NCBI GenBank assembly: GCA_024742285.1
Contig: JANSYR010000004.1
Coordinates: 186,001-250,000 of the forward strand
Source of the DNA: a bacterium
Lineage (GTDB): Bacteria; Myxococcota_A; UBA9160; UBA4427
Length of the DNA stretch: 64,000 nt
Direction: 5' to 3'
Shown here: piece after piece, positions 55,520-62,584 of the stretch
Numbering within the stretch: position 1 is the first letter of the stretch
Layout of the letters: every line of letters begins with the position of its first letter
The notes under the pieces: generated by a model
Told to the model about the DNA's origin: nothing
The model's database searches: none
Seen by the model: the letters and a program-made list of their open reading frames with translations, nothing else
Position numbers and translations under genes: made by a program

Positions 55520-57166
55520 GTGACGGACTCCGGAGCGACGGACGAAGAGAAGCTCGAGCTCGTCGGCATCGGCAGCATGGTCCTAGACCGCATGCACCGG
55601 ACCCGGCGCGTGCTCGGACCGAACGAGAAGGGCCTGCTCGACGACGTCGACTCGGGTGGCCCGGTCCAGACCTGCATCGGGGGCGTGCTGCTGAACCAGG
55701 CCGGCTGGGCTGCGCTCTTCGGTGCGCGCGTCGGCCTCTTCGGGCGGCAGGCGGACGACGACGCCGGACGGACGCTGCGCGCCGCCATGAAGCAGGCAGG
55801 GATCGAGACGAGTCTCGATCTCACCGGCAGCGCCAGCTCCCTCGCCGAGATCTTCGTCGACGCCGAGGGCGAGCGGGCGATCTACATGGCCGCGGGCGCC
55901 ACGGCGGAGACGACCCCCGCCCACGTGCGCGACGACCACGCGGACTTCATCGCCCGCGGCGAACGGCTCACGACCGAGGTCTCGCAGCTGCCCCTCGACA
56001 CGACCCTCGAGGCGCTTCGGGTGGCCCACGAGCGCGGCCTCGAGACCGTCGTCGACCTCGACGTGTTGCCGAGCGATGCGGTCCAGGGGCTCGGTGATCG
56101 AGAGACCCTCGACGCGGTCCTGCGCGAGGCGGATCTGCTCAAGCCGACCGCCCTCGCGGCGCGCGAGCTCTTCCCGGAGATCGATGCGCTCGAAGCGCTC
56201 GTCGCGGCGATTCGCGAGGCGTACGACATCGCGACGGTCCTGCTGACCGACGGCGAGCGGGGGGCGCTCTGCAGCGACGCGAGCGGTACGCGATGGATCG
56301 CGGCCTATCCGGTGCGCACCATCGTCGACACGACCGGCGCCGGGGACGCCTTCTTCGGCGGGTTCCTCGCCGGGCAGGCGCTCGGACTCGACGTGGACGA
56401 GGCCGCGAAGCTCGGAAACGCGTGCGGGGCGGCGTGCGTCGAACGGATGGGCGCGTTTCCCGAGGCCGCCGATGCGCTCCGCGCCCGGGCGATCGAGCTC
56501 TACGACGGCGCGACGCCGACCGACGAACGGTGGGCCTCGCTGACTGCGCGCGCGACGACCGAGTCCGTCCCGGGCGCCGCGGGGCGCCGCGTGCTCGACG
56601 TGGCGGCGCGGGAGCTCGGCGCGCTGGCGGAGCGACACGACGGTGTGTCGCTCCAGGCGGCGGCGGAGCTGATCGAGGCGGCGGAGGCGGCGGGCAATCG
56701 CGTGCACGTGACCGGCGTCGGCAAGCCCGAACACGTGGCGCACTACGGGGCGAGCCTGCTCTCCTCGACGGGCGTCCCGGCGACCTTCCTTCACGCGACC
56801 GAGTCCCTTCACGGCAGCCTCGGGCAGCTCGTGCCCGGCGACGTGGTGATCGCGATCAGCAACAGCGGGACGACCTCCGAATGCCTGCTCGCCGCCACCG
56901 CGATCCGCGGGTACGGCGGAAAGCTGATCGCCGTCACCGGCGGGCTCTCCTCACCCCTCGCCGAGGCGGCGGACGTGACCCTGGATGCGGGGGTGAAGGA
57001 GGAAGGCGGCCCGCTCGGCCTGGCGCCGCGCGCGAGCGTGGCGGCGGAGATCCTGGTGATCGCCGCGCTGGGGGCCGTCCTGCAGGAGCGCCGGGGGCTC
57101 GACCGAAAGGACTATGCCGCCCGCCATCCGGCGGGCGCGCTGGGGAAGCAGGCCCGGGGCGAGTAG
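55520..57166 (+). CDS. PfkB-type sugar kinase fused to a KdsD-like sugar isomerase (SIS) domain
   Basis: Two enzymes in one chain. Residues about 12-320 are a ribokinase/PfkB kinase: IGGVLLNQAGWAALFGARVG near 50 and the catalytic DTTGAGDAFFGG at 270-281. Residues about 350-548 are a SIS domain most like arabinose-5-phosphate isomerase: TGVGKPEHVAHYGASLLSSTG, TESLHGSLGQLVPGDVVIAI, SNSGTTSE, GGPLGLAPRASVAAE and ARHPAGALGK with the conserved His near 535. The CBS pair found in KdsD is absent. The order, kinase then isomerase, fits phosphorylation of free arabinose followed by isomerisation to ribulose-5-phosphate. 548 residues. Confidence 0.88.
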   Translation: MTDSGATDEEKLELVGIGSMVLDRMHRTRRVLGPNEKGLLDDVDSGGPVQTCIGGVLLNQAGWAALFGARVGLFGRQADDDAGRTLRAAMKQAGIETSLDLTGSASSLAEIFVDAEGERAIYMAAGATAETTPAHVRDDHADFIARGERLTTEVSQLPLDTTLEALRVAHERGLETVVDLDVLPSDAVQGLGDRETLDAVLREADLLKPTALAARELFPEIDALEALVAAIREAYDIATVLLTDGERGALCSDASGTRWIAAYPVRTIVDTTGAGDAFFGGFLAGQALGLDVDEAAKLGNACGAACVERMGAFPEAADALRARAIELYDGATPTDERWASLTARATTESVPGAAGRRVLDVAARELGALAERHDGVSLQAAAELIEAAEAAGNRVHVTGVGKPEHVAHYGASLLSSTGVPATFLHATESLHGSLGQLVPGDVVIAISNSGTTSECLLAATAIRGYGGKLIAVTGGLSSPLAEAADVTLDAGVKEEGGPLGLAPRASVAAEILVIAALGAVLQERRGLDRKDYAARHPAGALGKQARGE

Positions 57167-57290
57167 CCCGCCGCGCATCCCCTGCCGGCAGCCGAAGTCG
57201 GCACGCCATCGCCGCGTCGGCGGTGCGCCTCGTTCCCGAGGGGCGGGCGCGGTGCTCGCCGACCCGGGACCGGCTGCCTGCCCCCTGCCA

Positions 57291-57319
57291 TTGACGCTGG
57301 GAGGGCCTCGCTCTAAGGT
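57291..57319 (+). promoter_or_regulatory. promoter of tRNA-Ala
   Basis: TTGACG (57291-57296), 17-bp spacer, TAAGGT (57314-57319). Predicted start near 57326, about 80 bp before the mature 5' end. Confidence 0.65.
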
Positions 57320-57406
57320 CCGCCGCTCGAAATCTCGCGATCGCGGGGCGAATCCGCTTCCCAGAGCGGAATCACCGACTCCCGACGCGCACGAAACCAC
57401 GCTCAT

Positions 57407-57482
57407 GGGGCCGTAGCTCAGCTGGGAGAGCGTCGCGTTCGCAACGCGAAGGTCGGCGGTTCGATCCCGCTCGGCTCCACCA
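57407..57482 (+). tRNA. tRNA-Ala, anticodon CGC, CCA encoded
   Basis: A full cloverleaf: acceptor GGGGCCG with CGGCTCC (one G-U), D-arm GCTC...GAGC, anticodon stem TCGCG/CGCGA with loop TTCGCAA giving anticodon CGC (codon GCG), T-arm GGCGG TTCGATC CCGCT-type, discriminator A and a genomic CCA. 76 nt including CCA. Confidence 0.96.
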
Positions 57483-57495
57483 TCTATGCGACGAG

Positions 57496-57526
57496 GAAGC
57501 CGCGGGCCTGATCGGCCCGCGGCTTC
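57496..57526 (+). terminator. Rho-independent terminator of tRNA-Ala
   Basis: A 13-bp perfect stem (GAAGCCGCGGGCC / GGCCCGCGGCTTC) with a TGATC loop, followed by TTGCGTTT. It starts 14 bp after the tRNA. Confidence 0.85.
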
Positions 57527-57540
57527 TTGCGTTTCGGGTG

Positions 57541-57661
57541 GTGCGTGGCGGCGAGGCGGGAGGCGACGCCGAGCGGGATGGGGCGGCTTGCTTCTCGATG
57601 GGCTGCGGGTCCTTTCGTTTCAGCGGGTGCGTGGCGACGCGGCTCGAGGCGACGCCGAGCG
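57541..57661 (+). repeat. imperfect 35-bp direct repeat pair downstream of the tRNA
   Basis: Copies at 57541-57575 and 57627-57661, 86 bp apart, share 31 of 35 bases; both begin GTGCGTGGCG and end GAGGCGACGCCGAGCG-like. No open frame of interest covers both. Purpose unknown. Confidence 0.6.
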
Positions 57662-57749
57662 CGTCCTTGGCATGCGCCTCGCGGAGCGCGCGCCGAGGCG
57701 CTCCCCCCGTGAGACGTTCTCCCTGACCGTTCGCGCCGAGCTTCGCTTG

Positions 57750-58541
57750 TTAGGCGATCGCCACGTGCGCGAGGGTGGCCAGGCCGCCGGCGAGGAGGGC
57801 GCCGTCGACCGCCAGGTGGCCGTAGTGTTCGGTGGGGCGGAAGGTGGCGAGGGCGAGGAGCTCGAAGGCGGGGATCCAGGCCAGCGGGGTCAGGGCGTCG
57901 GGGACGAGGGCCGCGGCCAGCGCGAGGACGAGGGCGCTGCGGGCGAGAGCGAGGGCTCGCGTCGGATGGACGGCGGCTTCGTCGTCGCGCAGGTTCGAGG
58001 CGACCAGGTTGGCCCAGAAGGTCGGGAAGAGGATGATGGCGAGGGTCACGGCGTCGCTCGCGGTGGCGTCCGGGGCGGCGAGCCAGGGAAGGCCGACGCA
58101 GATGCCGGTCCAGGCGATCGAGACGTAGAGACTCTTGAGGGCGGGCAGACGCTTGAGGCGGCGGTGCAGGAGACCGAGGGCGCCGATGGCGATGCAGAGC
58201 GCGAGGCTCTCGCTCGAGCTGCCGACGGCGGTGATTCCGAGGAGGACGGTCGCGGCGGCGAGGGCGATCCGGAAGCCGGTGAGGTTTCGCTCGATGAACG
58301 CGGTTCGCCGGGGAGACGTATGACGATCCCGGTCGAGGTCGCGGAGGCGGTCCACGCCGTAGACGACGAAGCAGCCCGAGGCGGCGAGGACGGCCCAGCG
58401 GCCGAGATCCGCGGCCTCGATGACGGTCCCCACGGCCGCCGACAAGGTCGCCGCGACGGCGGCGGGGAGCCAGAGCGTGAAGGCGACGCGATCGGCCAGG
58501 GTCGTCGTCGCGGATCGGGTGTCGGGGGGGCCGAGCGACAC
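57750..58541 (-). CDS. UbiA-superfamily prenyltransferase-like membrane protein
   Basis: About eight hydrophobic helices in 263 residues. The first Asp-rich motif reads YGVDRLRDLDRDRHTSPRR near residue 60, resembling the NDxxDxxxD prenyl-diphosphate site in spacing; a second acidic cluster NLRDDEAAV lies near 178. UbiA-type enzymes join prenyl chains to aromatic or other acceptors in the membrane. The acceptor here is unknown, and the altered first Asp motif leaves some doubt about activity. The GTG at 58541 is chosen because the longer frame would overlap the divergent dodecin gene and is low in complexity. Confidence 0.7.
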   Translation of the reverse strand: MSLGPPDTRSATTTLADRVAFTLWLPAAVAATLSAAVGTVIEAADLGRWAVLAASGCFVVYGVDRLRDLDRDRHTSPRRTAFIERNLTGFRIALAAATVLLGITAVGSSSESLALCIAIGALGLLHRRLKRLPALKSLYVSIAWTGICVGLPWLAAPDATASDAVTLAIILFPTFWANLVASNLRDDEAAVHPTRALALARSALVLALAAALVPDALTPLAWIPAFELLALATFRPTEHYGHLAVDGALLAGGLATLAHVAIA

Positions 58542-58743
58542 GGGGAACGAAGACCTCGGGTGGGGAGCGGAGAGCGCGGCGCCGGGTGCGCCGTCGTGGC
58601 GGGGATTGCCCGGAGTATGCCAGCGGGTTCGCGCGTGCCCATGCGACGCGAAGGCGGGCCGCGACGCGCGGGTGGCGGACCTCGCGCTAGATTCCCGGTC
58701 GAGTGCCCGTTTTCGGGCGCTCGCCTGCGCGGAGTCGGACCGG

Positions 58744-58965
58744 ATGTGGGTCAGCAAGATCAGTGAAATCATCGGGTCGAGCCCCGAGAGCTTCGAAGCC
58801 GCGGCGGCGGAGGTCGTGGCTCGTGCGAACCGGACCCTGCGCGGAATCACGGGCATCGAGGTGCTCGACAAGCGCGTGAAGGTCGAGGACGGCCAGATCG
58901 CCGAGTATCGCGTGCGCCTGCGCCTCTCCTTCGACGTCGCCCCGCGCGGCGAGATCCACTGGTAA
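58744..58965 (+). CDS. dodecin-family protein, copy 1
   Basis: A 73-residue protein with the one-helix, three-strand dodecin pattern: VSKISEIIGSSPESFEAAAA, VVARANRTLRGITGIEVLDK and VEDGQIAEYRVRLRLSFDV. Dodecins form 12-mers that bind flavins or related molecules. The Trp that stacks on flavin in the studied members is replaced by Ile (GITGIEV). It starts an operon with a second dodecin and three further genes; it is too short for most gene finders' length cut-offs only in its true form, the open frame being longer. Confidence 0.88.
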   Translation: MWVSKISEIIGSSPESFEAAAAEVVARANRTLRGITGIEVLDKRVKVEDGQIAEYRVRLRLSFDVAPRGEIHW

Positions 58966-58990
58966 GCGCGATCCCAGGAGTCGACCCCCG

Positions 58991-59218
58991 ATGGCCATCG
59001 CTTCCGTCTCCACGATCACGAGCGCCTCGCCGAACAGCTGGCAGGAAGCGGTCGAGTTCGGCCTCGAACGCGCGCGCCAGACCCTTCGCGGGATCACCGG
59101 CATGAAGGTCCTCGAAGAGAAGGCGATGGTCGAAGACGGGGAGATCGTCGAGTACCGGGTCACCCTCCAGGTGATCTTCCTGCTCGACGAGACCGATCCG
59201 ACCGAGGGCGGGGCCTAG
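58991..59218 (+). CDS. dodecin-family protein, copy 2
   Basis: A 75-residue paralogue of the preceding gene: SASPNSWQEAVEFGLERARQ, TLRGITGMKVLEEKAMVEDG and EIVEYRVTLQVIFLLDE. The helix contains a Trp, but at the flavin-stacking position there is Met (GITGMKV). It is followed one base later by the nucleotidyltransferase gene. The two dodecins share the GITG turn but differ over most of the surface, so they may form different or mixed shells. Confidence 0.88.
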   Translation: MAIASVSTITSASPNSWQEAVEFGLERARQTLRGITGMKVLEEKAMVEDGEIVEYRVTLQVIFLLDETDPTEGGA

Positions 59219-59219
59219 C

Positions 59220-60272
59220 GTGGCGAGCGCTGCGCAGACCGCTCCGACCGGCCCCGCGACGCGGCCGGTTCCGGCGATCGTGACCGCCGGCGACAGCCGG
59301 GCGGCGAAGGCCGTCTACGGCAAGAGCAAGGTCTACCTGGAGGTCGACGGCCTGCCCCTCGTCGCCCACGTCGTGCGCGTGCTGCAGGACTGTCCGGAGA
59401 TCTCCGCGGTCTGGGTGGTCGGGGATCCCGGTCGCCTCGAGAGCGCCCTCGGCGGAAAGCAGTTCCGGGCGTCGCTCTCCAAGCCCCTCTACATCGTCGA
59501 GCAGCAGCGCGATCTGATCGCGAATTGCTGGGAGACCTATCGGCGGATCCTCGCGGACGACCCGACCCGGGGCCACGACCCCGTGAGCGAGGCGGACATG
59601 GACCAGGAGGTGCTCTTCCTCTCCGGTGACCTTCCCCTCGCGACGCCCCAGGAGATCTCGTCGTTCGTCAAGCAGGCGCGGGTCCAGGGCGACGATCACG
59701 TCCTCGGTCTCTGTCCGGCGGAGTCCCTCGACGTCTTCCGCCCGAAGCACGAGGGCGAGGCCGGAATCACCGTCGCCTACTTCAATCTTCGCGACGGTCG
59801 CTTCCGCCAGAACAATCTCCACTACGCCCGCCCGGCCCGGATCGGCCGTCGCGAGCGACTCGAGGAGATGTACGAGATGCGCCATCAACGGCGCTTCTGG
59901 AACATGTTCACGCTCACGCTGCGCCTACTGCTCGATCGCGTCGGCGGGCTGAAGATCGCGTTCCTCTTCGGGATGATGCACATGGCGGGCGTTGCGGACC
60001 GCAACGGCCATCCGCGCCTCGCGCGGATCCTGGCGCGCTCGGTGACCCTCGACATCAACCGCACGACCATCTGCAAGCTGCTCGACACGCGATTCTCCTT
60101 CGCCGTGACCGAGAGCGTCGGTCCGGCCCTCGACGTCGACACCGAAGAGGAATACGACGCGATCTGCGAGAAGTACGACGAGTGGATGGCGGAGCAGCGG
60201 GAACGGAGCGAACGACTCCACGGCCCGATTCCGCCGCGAATCGCGCCGCCGCAGGGAGAGACGGGTGTCTGA
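59220..60272 (+). CDS. MobA-like NTP transferase-family protein
   Basis: The N-terminus PAIVTAGDSRAAKAVYGKSKVYLEVDG is a variant of the AGGxSxRMG-x-K nucleotide-binding motif, followed by LPLVAHVVRVLQDCPEISAVWVVGD; FLSGDLPLATPQEI near residue 140 supplies the metal-binding Asp. It should activate a sugar, alcohol or cofactor phosphate with CTP, GTP or similar; the substrate is not evident. 350 residues, much longer than MobA, with a helical C-terminal half. GTG start one base after the dodecin stop; the end overlaps ygfZ by 8 bp. Confidence 0.78.
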   Translation: MASAAQTAPTGPATRPVPAIVTAGDSRAAKAVYGKSKVYLEVDGLPLVAHVVRVLQDCPEISAVWVVGDPGRLESALGGKQFRASLSKPLYIVEQQRDLIANCWETYRRILADDPTRGHDPVSEADMDQEVLFLSGDLPLATPQEISSFVKQARVQGDDHVLGLCPAESLDVFRPKHEGEAGITVAYFNLRDGRFRQNNLHYARPARIGRRERLEEMYEMRHQRRFWNMFTLTLRLLLDRVGGLKIAFLFGMMHMAGVADRNGHPRLARILARSVTLDINRTTICKLLDTRFSFAVTESVGPALDVDTEEEYDAICEKYDEWMAEQRERSERLHGPIPPRIAPPQGETGV

Positions 60273-61269
60273 GCACGAAGCGATCCAGGCCGTCCGCGAG
60301 CGCGCCGCGCTCTTCGACATGACCGGAGCCCGCGGACTGATCGAGGTCCGAGGGGACGACCGGACGCGTTGGCTGGACGGGATGATCTCTGGCGACGTGA
60401 CCCGACTCGACGCGGACGGCGAAGGCGCGGGGTGTTACGCGACGCTGCTGACGAATCGGGGCGCGATCGTGGCGGACCTTCACGTCGGCCGCATCGCGGA
60501 GACCTACCTGCTCGAGAGTCTCGGGAGCGAGATCCCGCGGATCATCGAGACCCTCGAGCGCCTGCTGATCGCCGACGACGTGACGCTCACCGATCGCAGC
60601 GGTGACTTCGCGACGCTCGGGCTCGAAGGGCGCGGCGCGCGTGCGATCCTGGCCGCGGCGGTGGAAGGCGAGGCGCCGGCGCCGGAGCGCTGGGCCGCGC
60701 TGGAGCTCGGCGGCGCCGACGTCCTGGTCGGCGCCTTCGGTTGGACGGGCGAGTCGGCGTTCCAGGTGCGCTGCGCGCCCGGCGATCGCGACGCCGTCGA
60801 GGCCGCCCTCGACGCGGCGGCCGGCCAGGCGCTGGTCCGCGGCGACGAGACGGCCCTCGAGATCCTGCGCGTCGAGGCCGGGGTTCCGGCGCTCGGACGC
60901 GAGCTCGACGAGGAAGTGCTGCCGCCGGAGGCGAGGCTCGAGCGCGCGATCGCGACCGAAAAGGGTTGCTATGTGGGCCAGGAGATCGTGGCGCGTCTGC
61001 GGGCGCGCGGGCAGGTCAATCATCTGCTCGTCGGTCTCGATCTCGAGCTCGAGGGGGCGGAGACACCGGAGGTCGGAACGGCGCTCTCGGCCGATGATCG
61101 CGAGACCGGCGAGCTGACGAGCGTCACCGTCTCGCCCCGCCGCGGACCCATCGCCCTCGGCTACGTCCGACGCGAACACGCCGAGCCGGGAACCGAGGTC
61201 TGCTTCGACGGAGGAACCGCGCGGGTCGTCGACCTGCCCTTCGTCGAGGTCGGCGAGGCGCCCGCGTGA
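60265..61269 (+). CDS. ygfZ: YgfZ/GcvT-like folate-binding protein (Fe-S cluster repair)
   Basis: The family signature KGCYVGQEIVARLRARGQVN is intact near residue 233-252 with the essential Cys. The N-terminus FDMTGARGLIEVRGDDRTRWLDGMISGDVT resembles GcvT; YgfZ proteins use folate to help maintain some Fe-S enzymes. 334 residues. The GTG start lies inside the previous gene, and its stop overlaps the next start (ATGA-like, 4 bp), so the operon is tightly coupled. Confidence 0.92.
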   Translation: MSEHEAIQAVRERAALFDMTGARGLIEVRGDDRTRWLDGMISGDVTRLDADGEGAGCYATLLTNRGAIVADLHVGRIAETYLLESLGSEIPRIIETLERLLIADDVTLTDRSGDFATLGLEGRGARAILAAAVEGEAPAPERWAALELGGADVLVGAFGWTGESAFQVRCAPGDRDAVEAALDAAAGQALVRGDETALEILRVEAGVPALGRELDEEVLPPEARLERAIATEKGCYVGQEIVARLRARGQVNHLLVGLDLELEGAETPEVGTALSADDRETGELTSVTVSPRRGPIALGYVRREHAEPGTEVCFDGGTARVVDLPFVEVGEAPA

Positions 61270-61952
61270 CGCGTGGCTGGCTGATCGTGTTCGCGAAGGC
61301 CCCTCGTCCAGGCCTCGTGAAGACGAGGATGGCGCCGCCGCTCAACCTCGGTCAGGCCGCCCGGCTCTACGAGGCGATGCTCGCGGACGTACTCGACGCG
61401 AGCGCGCGCTTCGCCGCCGCGCTCGATCTCGAGGCGGTGCTCGCCTTCCATCCCCCGGACGCGGTCGCGGAGATGATCGGGGGGACGCCGCCCGCGTTCC
61501 GGCTGCAGGTCCAGCGGGGTGTCGGGCTCGCGGAGCGAATGGCGAACGCGTTCGCAGAAGCGGCCGCAGCGGGGGCGCCCTTCGCGATCCTGCGCGGGAG
61601 CGACAGCCCTGGGCTGGAACAAGCGCAGATCGAGGCTGCAACCCTACATCTCGACGGGAGAGCCGATGTCGTTCTCACACCCGATGCGAGCGGAGGCTAC
61701 GCCCTCGTGGGTCAGCGCGCCCCCGATCCGCGGATCTTCGATGTGCCGATGTCGACCCACGACATGGTCGATCAGACGGTCGCGAGATGTGAGGCGCTCG
61801 GTCTCCGCGTCCACCAGACGAAACCCACGTTCGATCTCGATGAAGCCGGGGATCTGACCGCCCTGGATGCCTGGCCGCCGGAAAGATCGTCCGACCTTTG
61901 CCCCCTCACAGTCGAAGCGATCGCGGATTTGCGAAAATCTGGTGTGCTATAG
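61266..61952 (+). CDS. TIGR04282/DUF2064-family glycosyltransferase-like protein
   Basis: FAKAPRPGLVKTRMAPPL at the N-terminus and ILRGSDSPGLEQAQI in the middle are diagnostic for this family, followed by TPDASGGYALVG. Members often sit with arsenosugar genes or in sugar-nucleotide clusters; there is no arsS here, so the arsenic link cannot be assumed. 228 residues. It is the last gene of the dodecin operon; an extended -10-like sequence overlaps its stop. Confidence 0.88.
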   Translation: MTRGWLIVFAKAPRPGLVKTRMAPPLNLGQAARLYEAMLADVLDASARFAAALDLEAVLAFHPPDAVAEMIGGTPPAFRLQVQRGVGLAERMANAFAEAAAAGAPFAILRGSDSPGLEQAQIEAATLHLDGRADVVLTPDASGGYALVGQRAPDPRIFDVPMSTHDMVDQTVARCEALGLRVHQTKPTFDLDEAGDLTALDAWPPERSSDLCPLTVEAIADLRKSGVL

Positions 61953-62584
61953 ATCACCCCCTCGGCGGACGACGCCGAAGACCCCCCGAAAACGAGCGGA
62001 CCCGAGGCCGACGCATTCATCGTCGAAGTCGACGAATCGAAGCCGGCGCAGCGTCCAGCAAAAGCCCAACGGATCCCGAGCGCCGCGCTCTCCCCGACCC
62101 GGGGATGTGCGCCGAACGCTGACGCGGAACCGAATGCAAACGACCCCCCGTCGGAGCATGTGGCGAGCTTGAGTTTCGAGCCTCCTCGACAATCGAACGA
62201 ATCGCGGCCGCTTTCGGCCGAAGCGCGCTCGCACGGGCGCGTGCGGATCGGTGTGCTGCGCCGCGATCTGCGCACCTGCCTCGCAGACGCGCACGCCATG
62301 GCGTTCGATCGGGCAGACCGCTTCTCAGTGGAACCCCCGGACGCCGCGTCGCCCACGTTGAGGGCCTTCTCGCGCGATTCCGGTGTCGGTTCGAGCCGGC
62401 ACGGCACTTGCTCTTCCGAAGCGGGACGAAATCGTCCCGAACAAGATTCCTCCGCGCCCGTGGGCACGGAGTCAGGGGGCGGCTCGCCCCACACGATTCC
62501 CTCGGCGCCGCACGGGGATCCCGATTTTCGGGACCTCGCGAGGTTCGAGTGGAGAGTCCGACAACCTAGTAGGAGAGATTCCCA
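61953..62584. other. 632-bp gap upstream of the porin gene
   Basis: No gene is supported. Features seen: a TGCTATAGAT extended -10-like element over the preceding stop (TATAGA at 61948-61953), a small hairpin TCGGCG-GACGA-CGCCGA at 61962-61978, and an AGGAGAG site just before the porin ATG. The long space would allow a long regulated leader or a small RNA, but neither is shown. A plus-strand frame at 62160-62600 overlaps the porin start and looks random. Confidence 0.5.

Noticed and set aside
57486-58766. 426-codon plus-strand frame after the tRNA
   Set aside because: Gly/Glu/Arg-rich low complexity and antisense to the UbiA-like gene; it also starts within the tRNA terminator region.
61266-61952. 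Arsenosugar biosynthesis gene
   Set aside because: The family name comes from arsenic clusters, but no arsS or other arsenic gene is nearby; only the family membership is kept.
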